In this document: piece by piece, positions 16,042-24,370 of the stretch
How positions within the stretch are numbered: position 1 is the stretch's first letter
Layout: each line of letters opens with the position of its first letter
Assembly: GCA_900473185.1 (NCBI GenBank)
Contig: UCKU01000031.1
Location: 26,140 to 90,139 of the forward strand
From: Hyphomicrobiales bacterium
GTDB taxonomy: Bacteria > Pseudomonadota > Alphaproteobacteria > Rhizobiales > Rhizobiaceae
Length of the DNA: 64,000 bases
Reading direction: 5' to 3'
Notes under the pieces: model-generated
The model's database searches: none
What the model saw: only the letters and a program-made list of their open reading frames with translations
What the model was told of the DNA's origin: nothing
Made by a program: the position numbers and the translations under genes

Positions 16042-16097
16042 AGGTCTCATAAATGGCCGTGGTCAACATTGTAGACCTTATCTCCCAGCAGTAATGC
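16042..16097. promoter_or_regulatory. GST promoter with likely HxlR operator
   Basis: AGGTCT (16042-16047) and AGACCT (16073-16078) form an inverted repeat. The right half overlaps a promoter with TTGTAG (16069-16074), a 17-base spacer and TAATGC (16092-16097) that would read into the GST gene. Binding there would block the -35. Confidence 0.45.
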
Positions 16098-16126
16098 GGA
16101 GATGAGGTCACCACCAGGAGACCATC

Positions 16127-16711
16127 ATGAACCTCTTCTACTATCCCGGCGCCTGCAGCCTGGCCGATCATATCGCGCTCATCGAGACCGGGCTTTCCTA
16201 CAGGCTCATCAGCATCGACCATGACAGGAAGACGGAGGACGGCCGCGATTTCCTGTCGATCAATCCGAAAGGGTACATTCCCACACTCGAGCTGGAAGAC
16301 GGAACGATCCTGACCGAAAACCAGGTCATCCTGAACTACATCGCCGAGAAGAGCGGCAAGCTCCTGCCCAAGGACGGCATCGTGCGGTGGCGGGCGCTCG
16401 AGGCGCTCGCCTTCATGTCCTCCGAGATCCATTCGCGGTACCAGCCCTTCTTCCGGAATTTCTCCGAGCTGGAGAAGGAGCGTGCCCGCGAAAAGCTCGC
16501 GCAGGCCTTCGCAATTCTTGCCGAGCAGATGGGCGACAAGACATTCCTTGTCAGCGACGAGATGACGATTGCCGATTGCTACCTGTTCTGGGTGCTGATG
16601 GTCGCACCCAGGAGCGGCGTCGAACTGCCGGAGGCGCTCGCCCGGTCCTTCGAGCACATGCGGGCGCTGCCTTCGGTGATCCGGGCGTTTGCGGAGGAGG
16701 GGCTTGGCTGA
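16127..16711 (+). CDS. Glutathione S-transferase family protein
   Basis: 194 residues; AGGAGA precedes the ATG. MNLFYYPGACSLADHIALIE is the beta-class GST opening, in which the Cys at about position 10 contacts glutathione. SINPKGYIPTLELEDGTILTE holds the cis-Pro. The C-terminal domain includes SDEMTIADCYLFW, the conserved Asp N-cap. It is divergent from an HxlR regulator and probably under its control, giving an electrophile-responsive detoxification pair. Confidence 0.88.
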   Translation: MNLFYYPGACSLADHIALIETGLSYRLISIDHDRKTEDGRDFLSINPKGYIPTLELEDGTILTENQVILNYIAEKSGKLLPKDGIVRWRALEALAFMSSEIHSRYQPFFRNFSELEKERAREKLAQAFAILAEQMGDKTFLVSDEMTIADCYLFWVLMVAPRSGVELPEALARSFEHMRALPSVIRAFAEEGLG

Positions 16712-16742
16712 TGAGGCGGCCAGCGTAAACTGACCGCATACG

Positions 16743-16789
16743 TTCCCCGGCCACGCGTCGCTCGACAGGCGGGCCGCCTGGCCGGGGAA
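16743..16789. terminator. Long GC-rich hairpin between convergent genes
   Basis: TTCCCCGGCCA (16743-16753) and TGGCCGGGGAA (16779-16789) are perfectly complementary over 11 bases around a 25-base loop that itself contains GGCGGGCCGCC. It separates the GST and NmrA-like genes. There is no long T tract, so termination is only likely. Confidence 0.45.
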
Positions 16790-16847
16790 AAGTTACGGAT
16801 GGGCCGATGCCGAGCTTCTCCTTCTCCGGGAGGGAGGTTCTCAGCTT

Positions 16848-17804
16848 TCAGTGGAAATCCAACTGTTCCTTTGCGCTCCACATGTGAAATGTCTCGGGTT
16901 CGTTTTCGGCCGCAACCGACTCCAGATAACGGGGCTTCCAAACCTCTCTGATGAACGTTTCCATCGTGGTGGGCAGCGACGGGCGAACCTCACGCTCACC
17001 CTGGAACCGCACCAGGCCATTGTTCAAGGCGTCGGCGGTCAGGGTGTCATCGTGCCATCTCTCCGATGTGCCGAAGCGCTTCAGGAATTCGGCTTCCACA
17101 TCCTTGCGCGTTCTTTCGATGTACCGGTACTCCACCGGCCGGCCGATCTCCTTGCCGATGATCGCGGCCAGTTCATTCATCGAGATATCTTCCGAGCCGA
17201 CCTCGCGGATCACCCGGTGCCTGCCCGTCGGATTGATCAACTCCCTGGCCGCAAGCAATGCGATGTCATCCGTCGCCACCCAGGGCATTTTCAGATCGGG
17301 CTTACAGGACCAGGCAATGCGACCATATCTGGCGACCGGCGCCGTCCACGCCAGCGCATCATCCATGAACCAGGCAGCGCGCAGATGGACCAGGTCGATA
17401 TTGGTAAGTTCGTTCAGCTTCTCGTCCAGATGGTGGAAGCACTCGAAATGGCCGGTCTTCCCCTTCACGTCCGACCCCATGGCCGATAGGCTCACAGCCA
17501 GTTTGACCGGGGAATTGCCGAGCGTATCGACGAAGCGCTGGGCAACCGCGGGATAGTGGCCTTGCAGGTTGTTCCAGTCGGTCTTGACCATCAGGAAGGC
17601 GGCATCGGCATCCTGAAAGAATTTGTCGAGCTCTCCCGCACCCGTGTCGAAGCTTCCGAGGAACGGCTCCGCTCCGATTTCGACCAGGGCGTCGAGGGTT
17701 GGGCCGCCTCTCGACAGGGCCTTTACCTGATGCCCCGCGCTCAGCAGGTTCCGGGTGAGTTGGGCGCCGATCCTGCCGGTTGCGCCGACGACAGCAATTC
17801 GCAT
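16848..17804 (-). CDS. NmrA-family NAD(P)-binding protein
   Basis: 318 residues. The ATG at 17804 follows GGAGA and starts MRIAVVGATGRIGAQLTRNL, whose G-x-x-G-x-x-G is the atypical SDR/NmrA dinucleotide-binding turn. Later segments (FFQDADAAFLMVKTDWNNLQ, PWVATDDIALLAARELI) fit the NmrA/quinone oxidoreductase QOR2 group, which lacks the usual SDR Tyr-x-x-x-Lys. It could be a redox-sensing regulator or a reductase. The divergent AraC gene starts 73 bases away and probably controls it. Confidence 0.85.
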   Translation of the reverse strand: MRIAVVGATGRIGAQLTRNLLSAGHQVKALSRGGPTLDALVEIGAEPFLGSFDTGAGELDKFFQDADAAFLMVKTDWNNLQGHYPAVAQRFVDTLGNSPVKLAVSLSAMGSDVKGKTGHFECFHHLDEKLNELTNIDLVHLRAAWFMDDALAWTAPVARYGRIAWSCKPDLKMPWVATDDIALLAARELINPTGRHRVIREVGSEDISMNELAAIIGKEIGRPVEYRYIERTRKDVEAEFLKRFGTSERWHDDTLTADALNNGLVRFQGEREVRPSLPTTMETFIREVWKPRYLESVAAENEPETFHMWSAKEQLDFH

Positions 17805-17859
17805 GATAGTCTCCATCGGGTTGTTGATGTCCGCTTGTAGCGGATTGCAGTGCGCGCGA

Positions 17860-17890
17860 ATTTGGAGATAATGCCATATGATCTCCAAAT
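17860..17890. promoter_or_regulatory. Perfect inverted repeat over the AraC ribosome-binding site and start
   Basis: ATTTGGAGAT (17860-17869) and ATCTCCAAAT (17881-17890) are perfectly complementary with an 11-base loop. The left arm is the ribosome-binding site of the AraC gene, and the right arm starts at its second codon; the ATG at 17878-17880 is in the loop. It could act as a DNA operator, as an mRNA lock on translation, or as both. Confidence 0.6.
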
Positions 17891-18687
17891 CAGGCCAATC
17901 CGCCAGGACGCTGCGCCCCTGCAGCACGGACTTCGATCCCGACCCCGACCGGTTGGGTCGCCCGGCGGTCGCCCTGCATGTCGACTTCAGCGACTACGAA
18001 GCCGAGGTGCCGCAGCACCAGCACCGGCAGGGACAGCTGATCCTTGCCTTGCACGGTGCCGTGACCTGCACGGCCGCAAACGGCCTTTGGATTGTCCCGC
18101 CGGACTGCGGGGTCTGGATCCCGGGCGGCGTGCCGCACAGCAACCAGGTCACGTCCAACGCCCGCCTGTCCTATCTGTTCGTCGAACCGGGTGCTGCGGC
18201 GCTGCCGCAGGAATGCTGCACGCTGTCCGTATCGCCGATGCTGCGCGAGATGATCCTGCGCCTGGCGGATGTGCCGGGCGGCTACGCGCCAGATGATCAT
18301 GTCGGCCGGCTCGTGCGGGTCTTGCTGGACGAACTGGCGCTGATGCCGAAAGAGGGGCTGGAGCTGCCGGTGTCCAGCCACCCCAAGATCGCCATGATCG
18401 CCGCAGCCCTGACGGCGGAGCCGGGCGACCGCCGCACCCTGGCGGAATGGGCAGACCACGTTGCGATGAGCGAGCGATCGCTGAAGCGGCTGATGGTTCA
18501 GGAAACGGGGCTGACCTTCGGCCGCTGGCGGCGGCAGCTGCATCTCGTCATCGCGCTGCGCGAACTCGCCGGCGGCGCGACGGTCCAGAGGGTGTCGAGC
18601 GACCTCGGCTACGAGTCCGTCACCGCCTTCATCGTGATGTTCAAGAAGGCGCTCGGGACGACACCGACGCGCTACTTCGCAGCGTGA
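17878..18687 (+). CDS. AraC-family transcriptional regulator
   Basis: 269 residues. The N-terminal cupin-type sensor shows HQHRQGQLILALHGAVTC and PPDCGVWIPGGVPHSNQV. The C-terminal double helix-turn-helix shows RTLAEWADHVAMSERSLKRL and VQRVSSDLGYESVTAFIVMF before KKALGTTPTRYF. The ATG at 17878 has GGAG upstream, but that site is inside a perfect inverted repeat that continues into codons 2-4. It is divergent from the NmrA-like gene and is its probable regulator. Confidence 0.9.
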   Translation: MISKSGQSARTLRPCSTDFDPDPDRLGRPAVALHVDFSDYEAEVPQHQHRQGQLILALHGAVTCTAANGLWIVPPDCGVWIPGGVPHSNQVTSNARLSYLFVEPGAAALPQECCTLSVSPMLREMILRLADVPGGYAPDDHVGRLVRVLLDELALMPKEGLELPVSSHPKIAMIAAALTAEPGDRRTLAEWADHVAMSERSLKRLMVQETGLTFGRWRRQLHLVIALRELAGGATVQRVSSDLGYESVTAFIVMFKKALGTTPTRYFAA

Positions 18688-18773
18688 CCGGCGCCCCCAC
18701 GCGCTGCTATCTATCAGAGGGCCTGCCTCCAAAGGCGCGAAGCCGGCCAGCCACTACTCGCACGGGCGGGCGC

Positions 18774-19205
18774 TCAATCCAGGAGAACCACGGCCTCAAC
18801 CTCGAAGAGCATGGGGTCGATGGCGAGCTTTGGCACCGGAACCAGCGTTTGTGCCGGGAGCGTATCGCCGAACATCCGCGTTACATTCTCCGTCAATACG
18901 CCCAACTTCGACATATCGTGGTCGACCACGTAAACCGTCAGTTTCACGACCTGGTCCAGGCGGGCGCCAAGTGCTGCGATCACGGCGGCGAGGTTCGCAT
19001 AGGCCTGTCCCACCTGTGTCGCGAAGTCCGGTGAGAGAGCGCCGGTCTGGTCCTGCCCGCCTTGCCCCGAGATAAAGGCCAGCCGGCCGGCAGCAGGGGT
19101 GATGACCGCTGTGCTGTAGCCGTTCGGTGTCGGGTCGTGCAGGTGGGAAGGGTTCACGATGATTGGCTTTGCAGCGGTCGTGCGTGTTTGATCTAGGGAG
19201 GTCAT
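18774..19205 (-). CDS. RidA/YjgF-family protein
   Basis: 143 residues; AAGGAGA lies ahead of the ATG. The family pattern is visible: NGYSTAVITPAAGRLAFISG, then DFATQVGQAYANLAAVIAAL, VVKLTVYVVDHD and the terminal FEVEAVVLLD. The Arg that binds the substrate carboxylate in canonical RidA is not obvious (the region reads PAQTLVPVPKLAID), so this is more likely one of the Rid1-7 subgroups than a classical 2-aminoacrylate deaminase. It is divergent from a WYL/DeoR-type regulator with a perfect palindrome between. Confidence 0.85.
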   Translation of the reverse strand: MTSLDQTRTTAAKPIIVNPSHLHDPTPNGYSTAVITPAAGRLAFISGQGGQDQTGALSPDFATQVGQAYANLAAVIAALGARLDQVVKLTVYVVDHDMSKLGVLTENVTRMFGDTLPAQTLVPVPKLAIDPMLFEVEAVVLLD

Positions 19206-19250
19206 GGTCTGTCTCCTTGTCGGGTTGCCATGACCTGCCTAGAGTGAATC

Positions 19251-19269
19251 GGTGCCAAATTTTGGCACC
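19251..19269. promoter_or_regulatory. Perfect operator-like palindrome between RidA and WYL regulator
   Basis: GGTGCCAAA-T-TTTGGCACC has nine-base arms around a single central T. It lies midway between the two divergent starts at 19205 and 19308 and is a strong candidate for the binding site of the WYL regulator. Confidence 0.65.
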
Positions 19270-19307
19270 AAATATGCTAGAACCAGGAAAGGCTCTAGGG
19301 TGCGCAA

Positions 19308-20027
19308 ATGAACATCCGCCGCAGACACGACGCCATCGTGCGCATCCTCCGGCGCAATGGAACCTCGACGGTCAATGATCTGGCGGAGGAGGTGGGCGCT
19401 TCCAGGCGAACGGTGCTGCGCGACATCGGAGCGCTGCGTGACCAGGGTTTTCTCATCCATTCCGAATCCGGCCGAGGTGGCGGGCTGCAGCTCGACCCGG
19501 AGTCGGTGCAGACCACCACTCGGCTCTCCGTGACCGAGGTGTTCGCGCTTCTGATCAGCGTTGCGGCCGTGCGCGCGGGCCGCTCCCTTCCTTTCTCCGA
19601 TCTCGCCGATGCGGGGCTCGCGAAGATCGAAAGGGCACTTTCGGCAGACAAGGTGCGAGACCTGCGTCGTCTTCTCGACTGCCTGTATGTCGGGCAATTG
19701 TCGCCCAGGCAGGACATTTCGGACATAGGTTCGATCGACTCCGGGCTGCTGCCGGCCTTCGAGACTGCTTTTCTCCAGCGGCTGCATCTTCGGTTCCGCT
19801 ACCGTGACGCCAAGGGGATGGAAACACTGCGCGAGATTGAACCGCAGGCCATGCTCATCCTGCCACCACTTTGGTATCTCGTCGCCTGGGATGCAGCGCG
19901 TGCGGACTTCCGCCACTTCCGCATGGACCGGATCAGCAAGCCGGAGATTGTGGAGGGCACGCAGTTTCGTCGAAGGCACGTACCTTTCGAAGATGATGTT
20001 TGCCCTTTCAGCGAAATGGCGCGCTGA
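19308..20027 (+). CDS. HTH/WYL-domain regulator (YafY/DeoR type)
   Basis: 239 residues. An N-terminal HTH_11 winged helix (RRHDAIVRILRRNGTSTVND, then LAEEVGASRRTVLRDIGALR) is followed by a WYL module whose signature appears as PLWYLVAWD, with IEPQAMLILPP before it and RHFRMDRISKPEI after it. WYL domains bind nucleic acid or small ligands and commonly control stress enzymes. It most likely represses the divergent RidA-like gene through the palindrome at 19251-19269. Confidence 0.88.
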   Translation: MNIRRRHDAIVRILRRNGTSTVNDLAEEVGASRRTVLRDIGALRDQGFLIHSESGRGGGLQLDPESVQTTTRLSVTEVFALLISVAAVRAGRSLPFSDLADAGLAKIERALSADKVRDLRRLLDCLYVGQLSPRQDISDIGSIDSGLLPAFETAFLQRLHLRFRYRDAKGMETLREIEPQAMLILPPLWYLVAWDAARADFRHFRMDRISKPEIVEGTQFRRRHVPFEDDVCPFSEMAR

Positions 20028-20204
20028 GTATCAGCGGGGTTGAAACAATCATCCAGCAGGCACGATCCGTGCAGCCTCGGCGGCACGGGCATCACCTCAA
20101 AGGCGCCGGCCTGAATGCGCCGGCGGCCTGCATCGTATTGCGGTCAACCCTACCTTGAAGTTGTCCGGCAAACCTTTAATTTCTACTAAAACAGTCGCGG
20201 GAAC

Positions 20205-20618
20205 ATGCAGACGATGACTGGGCAATCCGTTCATTCTGTCGAAATATTCGAGGAAGTAGCTTGCGATGCCGGGATCTATACCTGGGATATCGTCAGGAAC
20301 CTCGTCTTCGCAGACAGCGCGCTCGCCGAGCTTTTCGGCCTCGACCCTGCCGCCACGGTGCGCGGCCTGCCGCTGGAAGACTATCTAGCGCGTGTCCATC
20401 CCGATGACCGGCCGGAACTGGCAAAGAAGATCTCGGAAGTGCTCGTTGCCGATATCGCACAGCAGAATACCTACCGTGTCTGGGGCAGGGACGGGCGATA
20501 TCGGATGGTCGCCGCCTTCGGCCGGGCCTTTCGCGATCAGAGCGGATCACCCATTCTCTATTCCGGCATCGTCGTGCCGGTGGCCGAGCGCGAGGATGAC
20601 GGATCGCTGGCGCACTAG
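20205..20618 (+). CDS. Stand-alone PAS-domain protein
   Basis: 137 residues consisting of one PAS_3-type fold: GIYTWDIVRNLVFADSALAE and LFGLDPAATVRGLPLEDYLA, then VHPDDRP, YRVWGRDGRYRMVAAFGRAF and GSPILYSGIVVPV. The VHPDDR motif is characteristic of PAS domains in rhizobial sensor kinases. No output domain follows, so it may act as a detached sensor or adaptor, or be a remnant of a larger kinase. The start is at 20205, or three codons later. Confidence 0.8.
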   Translation: MQTMTGQSVHSVEIFEEVACDAGIYTWDIVRNLVFADSALAELFGLDPAATVRGLPLEDYLARVHPDDRPELAKKISEVLVADIAQQNTYRVWGRDGRYRMVAAFGRAFRDQSGSPILYSGIVVPVAEREDDGSLAH

Positions 20619-20789
20619 CCGCCTTTGCCGTCAATCCGCGCTCGACCGATCCTGCGCTTTTGTCGGGGGCGCAGACGAAGCAGATCGTTTCATGCGGCTA
20701 TGTGGTCGAATTGCCCGTTTCACGGCCTTGCCGGCGGCCCGATGATGGATTTGGCTGGCGATCACATATCCACCAACGGGAGCGCCAGC

Positions 20790-21584
20790 ATGACCAGCCT
20801 CGACCGATGGACCGCCCACACGCCGATGTCTGACCCCGGCCAACAGGCTGAGGCCATCACAGCTTTCCCGGATGGGGTCGGGCATCTCGCCGGCATCGTC
20901 CAGGGCCTTCTGGTGCATTCCAGCTGGCTCGGGGAATACGGCCTCGACCAGTCGAAGCTCCGGCCGGGGGCACGGCAGACCTTGCCCATCGCCGAACGGC
21001 TTGCCGACATCATGCAGCTGGACGACCGTCCTCTTGCGGAGGCGCGGCCGGCCGACAGGCGATCCATCGGGACATGCCGGGATTTCGCGCTCATGCTCTG
21101 TGCTTTTCTCCGCAGCAAGGGCGTTTCCGCCCGTGTGCGATGCGGCTTCGCATCCTATTTTTCGACGGAGTGGGAAGATCACTGGATCTGCGAATATCAG
21201 GATGCCGGAACGGGTGCGTGGCGGCTCGGCGACGCGCAGATAGACGCGATGCTGAGACGCAGGAACCACATCGCGTTCGACGCCGCCGACATGCCCCGCA
21301 ACGCCTTTCTCATGGCCGGGGAGGCCTGGCTGAAGTGCCGCCGCGGCGAGGCCGAGCCCGAGAGCTTCGGGCATGGAAGCACAAAGGGCCTGTGGTTCCT
21401 GAAGGTCAATGTCCTGCGTGACCACCTTGTCCTGAACAATCGCGAGACATCCGAATGGGATCGCTGGCGCGAGGCGCCGGAGGCAAGCCGACAGGTGCCA
21501 CCCGATGAGCTGGCATGGCTCGATGATCTCGCCGCCCGCCCGGATCAGCCGCTGGTGGCGTGCAAGCCGGACTGGCTGGTTTAG
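20790..21584 (+). CDS. Transglutaminase-like cysteine protease-fold protein
   Basis: 264 residues from the ATG at 20790, behind CGGGAG. The transglutaminase core triad can be placed as Cys96 (RSIGTCRDFALMLCAFLRSK), His131 (EWEDHWICEY) and Asp148 (WRLGDAQID). Bacterial proteins of this class are often peptidases or amidases acting on peptides; no signal peptide is visible here, so it is likely cytoplasmic. It stands alone, 170 bases after a PAS protein on the same strand. The in-frame extension to 20625 has no similarity to the family. Confidence 0.8.
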   Translation: MTSLDRWTAHTPMSDPGQQAEAITAFPDGVGHLAGIVQGLLVHSSWLGEYGLDQSKLRPGARQTLPIAERLADIMQLDDRPLAEARPADRRSIGTCRDFALMLCAFLRSKGVSARVRCGFASYFSTEWEDHWICEYQDAGTGAWRLGDAQIDAMLRRRNHIAFDAADMPRNAFLMAGEAWLKCRRGEAEPESFGHGSTKGLWFLKVNVLRDHLVLNNRETSEWDRWREAPEASRQVPPDELAWLDDLAARPDQPLVACKPDWLV

Positions 21585-21690
21585 GCTGATTGCGTGGCTC
21601 GACCCAAAAGAGACATCGAACCTTCGCGTCCAGCTGGTGGGGATGACGAGCCGAGGCAAGCGCCCAAGGTTCTCGTCATCCCCGCTCAAA

Positions 21691-22344
21691 TCAGCCTGCG
21701 TTATCAGGCACCGGCGTGTTGAGCAGCTGCTGCTCCCACAGATACGCGATGCCGCTGCCGGCCGCGTGCTGCACGAGCACGTCCGTCACCTTGCCCGCTG
21801 TTTCGAGACGGGCCCAGTCGCGCTGCCATTCGGCGGCCAGCGCCAGCCAGGTCATCATGTTCGCGCCGGCGGCGATCATGCGCTGGATGGCGACCGCATG
21901 GGCCTCGATCGACGTGCCGCCCGAGGCATCGGTGATGACAGTCACATCCCAGCCTTCGCCGAGGGCCTGGATCACCGGCATCGCGACGCAGATCTCGGTC
22001 CATAGACCAGCGATGATCAGCTGCTTGCGGCCCGTCGCCTTGACCGCATCCACGACCTTCTTGTCCTCCCAGGTGTTGATAAACGTCCGGTCTATCACCT
22101 CCTGGCCGGGGAACACGTCAGTGATCTGCGGGAAGATGAGACCGCCCCGGGCCGCGATCACGCTGGTCAGGATGGTCGGCACGCCGAAAGCCTTGGCAGC
22201 CTTTGCCAGAGCCGTCGAATTGTTGACCACCATCTGCGGATCGTGGCTGTTCAGGTTCGCGAGCTGGTAGGGCTGGTGGTCGATCAGAACGAGTACGGAA
22301 TCATCAGGGCGAAGAAGCGAGGCAAGGCCATTACGAAAAGTCAT
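21691..22344 (-). CDS. Isochorismatase-family hydrolase (YcaC-like)
   Basis: 217 residues from the ATG at 22344 (AGAGGATC upstream; an ATG seven codons earlier is possible). Catalytic residues of the fold are visible: Asp22 in VLVLIDHQPYQL and Cys119 in IIAGLWTEICV, with TFINTWED between as in YcaC. These octameric hydrolases have largely unknown substrates. It is divergent from a LysR gene 175 bases away, which probably regulates it. Confidence 0.87.
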   Translation of the reverse strand: MTFRNGLASLLRPDDSVLVLIDHQPYQLANLNSHDPQMVVNNSTALAKAAKAFGVPTILTSVIAARGGLIFPQITDVFPGQEVIDRTFINTWEDKKVVDAVKATGRKQLIIAGLWTEICVAMPVIQALGEGWDVTVITDASGGTSIEAHAVAIQRMIAAGANMMTWLALAAEWQRDWARLETAGKVTDVLVQHAAGSGIAYLWEQQLLNTPVPDNAG

Positions 22345-22519
22345 GAAGGGATCCTCTGCTGCCATTTTGTGTGTGAGTTCGGTTTAAATTTATTTCTCGA
22401 AACGAAGGCAGACATGCGCTGACAGCGGCGCCGCCTGCGAGACCGACACTGTCATTCCTATTTTCGATACGGTAGCCTCCCATTCTGCCAAGCTGTGTCG
22501 CGAAAAGAGGAACGCCAAC

Positions 22520-23413
22520 GTGGAAATCGAAGATCTCAGGACATTCGTGGAAGTTGCCGATGCCGGGGGAGTTTCGCCCGCCGCGCGGCGGCTTGGCATC
22601 TCCAAATCGATGGTCAGCCGCCGGCTCATCCGGCTTGAAACGGAACTCGGCGTCCAGCTTCTTGCACGAACAACCCGCGGCGCGGCTCTCACGGAAGAGG
22701 GGATCACGTTTCGCGACCATGCGGCCAGGGTCTGCGACGAGATCGACGTGGCCCGGGAAACGATCCTGCCTTCCGGTGACCTTCGCGGCCGCTTGCGAAT
22801 TGCCGTGCCGCTTTCTTTCGGGCCCAGCCACTTCGCGCACGTGCTTGCGCAGATGGCGCAACGCCACCCGCAGCTGCACATCCACACGTCCTACAGCGAT
22901 CGCTTCGTCGATCTCATCGCGGAGGGTTTCGATTGTGCGATCCGGGTTGGCTATCTGCAGGACTCTAACCTGGTCGCAAGACGCATCGGTCCGCTCTACG
23001 GGAAGCTGGTTGCAAGCCCTGATTATATCAGAACGCATGGCGCCCCCGAGACGCCGGAGGAACTCGCCGGCCATGAGGCCCTCATGCAGGGAACGGAACC
23101 CTGGCAATTCCTTGATGGAGACGAGATCATTACGGTTCATCCGCGGGGACGCTTCAAGGCCGACAACGCGCTCGCTCTTGCCGCCGCCGCATTGGCGGGG
23201 CTCGGCATAGCCTGGATTCCCGATGGCGTAACTCATGACCATGTCGCTTCCGGCGCGCTGGTTCCGGTCATGACACGCTATCCGCCACCTCCGGCGGGCA
23301 TCTATCTCGTCCGCCCGGCGGGGCAGCATCCCGCAAGAAAGATGCGTGTCCTCACAGACATGCTGATTGCGTGTTTCGAGGAGGCTCCGGCCCCTTTGGG
23401 CCTCGGTCGCTGA
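22520..23413 (+). CDS. LysR-family transcriptional regulator
   Basis: 297 residues from a GTG at 22520 with AGAGGAA upstream. The winged helix (MEIEDLRTFVEVADAGGVSP, then AARRLGISKSMVSRRLIRLE) is canonical, and the effector domain shows FDCAIRVGYLQDSNLVARRI and ALAAAALAGLGIAWIPDGV, as in the AaeR/CrgA-like subgroup. It is divergent from the YcaC-like hydrolase and presumably controls it. Its own start lacks a strong match to consensus, as is common for autoregulated LysR genes. Confidence 0.9.
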   Translation: MEIEDLRTFVEVADAGGVSPAARRLGISKSMVSRRLIRLETELGVQLLARTTRGAALTEEGITFRDHAARVCDEIDVARETILPSGDLRGRLRIAVPLSFGPSHFAHVLAQMAQRHPQLHIHTSYSDRFVDLIAEGFDCAIRVGYLQDSNLVARRIGPLYGKLVASPDYIRTHGAPETPEELAGHEALMQGTEPWQFLDGDEIITVHPRGRFKADNALALAAAALAGLGIAWIPDGVTHDHVASGALVPVMTRYPPPPAGIYLVRPAGQHPARKMRVLTDMLIACFEEAPAPLGLGR

Positions 23414-23486
23414 GGCACTGATGGCGCGAGGTTCGGGCTTGTCTCATTTGATGTCAGGGTATGGCCCGTCGATCCGTCGAAACTGG

Positions 23487-24221
23487 TCAGACCGCTCGAA
23501 CTTCGGCAAGCCGCCTGACTGCGTAGTCGTCCTGCCAGCAGACGGCGGCTTCCCATGCGGCTGACGCTTGCGCGGCGATGTCATGCGCGCCGTCGTCGAG
23601 ATCGGCAGCGTTGTCGGGCAGTACCAGGTCGAGGTCGGGGACATCGACGTGCGACTCGTCCCAGTCGATCAACGCGACCCGATCGGCGGTCATGCGGATG
23701 TTGCCAGGATTGTTCGGGTTGCCGTGGACGACGCATGTCCGACGCCCGATTAGTCGCGCCCACGCTGCCCGACATCGAACAACGCCCTCAGGCGGCATCG
23801 CGGAAAGGTTGATCCTCGTTCCGGTTTCGGCATGCAGGAGATCGGTCGATGATCGCCAGCCCGGGCGCTGCGGCCAGCCCTGCGTCAGCCGGTGCAGCTC
23901 GCGGAGCGTGTCGGCCACGCGACGCCAGTCGGAATCCGTCTCGGGCGATCCGCCCTCCATGTATTTCATCACCGCCAGACCGTCCACGAACAGCCGGCCG
24001 TCGGTCGTCGGGATCGGCACCGGAACGGTCATGCCTTCACGGTCGAGGTGTCGGAGCAGCGCGGTTTCCCATGCGAGATCAGCGTCGGTCCGGGAGCCGA
24101 GACGGCCGACTGCAATCTGCCCGTGGACGCGAACGCTCCACACGTCGTTGGCAACCCCACCCGTAAGTGGTTCGATGCGAACCGCATCTTCACCCCATTG
24201 CCCGAGTGCTTCCCATCCCAT
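23487..24221 (-). CDS. APH-family phosphotransferase with altered catalytic loop
   Basis: 244 residues of aminoglycoside phosphotransferase/choline kinase fold. The N-lobe has TGGVANDVWSV and a weak Lys position (IAVGRLGSRT). The C-lobe has the catalytic loop VVHGNPNNPGN (His166) and the metal-binding motif ALIDWDES. The Asp of the usual HGD is Asn168 here. I recall a similar loop in related rhizobial proteins, so this may be a subfamily trait rather than decay. It is either a low-activity kinase using other acidic residues or a binding protein. The substrate is unknown. Confidence 0.78.
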   Translation of the reverse strand: MGWEALGQWGEDAVRIEPLTGGVANDVWSVRVHGQIAVGRLGSRTDADLAWETALLRHLDREGMTVPVPIPTTDGRLFVDGLAVMKYMEGGSPETDSDWRRVADTLRELHRLTQGWPQRPGWRSSTDLLHAETGTRINLSAMPPEGVVRCRAAWARLIGRRTCVVHGNPNNPGNIRMTADRVALIDWDESHVDVPDLDLVLPDNAADLDDGAHDIAAQASAAWEAAVCWQDDYAVRRLAEVRAV

Positions 24222-24370
24222 TGGCGGTATCCTTGGCGGCCATGCTAAAATTGACGGAAGAAATAGGGAGAGTCTGCGACGCCACGATGTCTCCGGCGTT
24301 GCCCTCCGGTGGACGCGGAGGGGTGGGGGACACGTAGTGTCTTATCTGCTGCTGAGGGAACTATCCGCGA

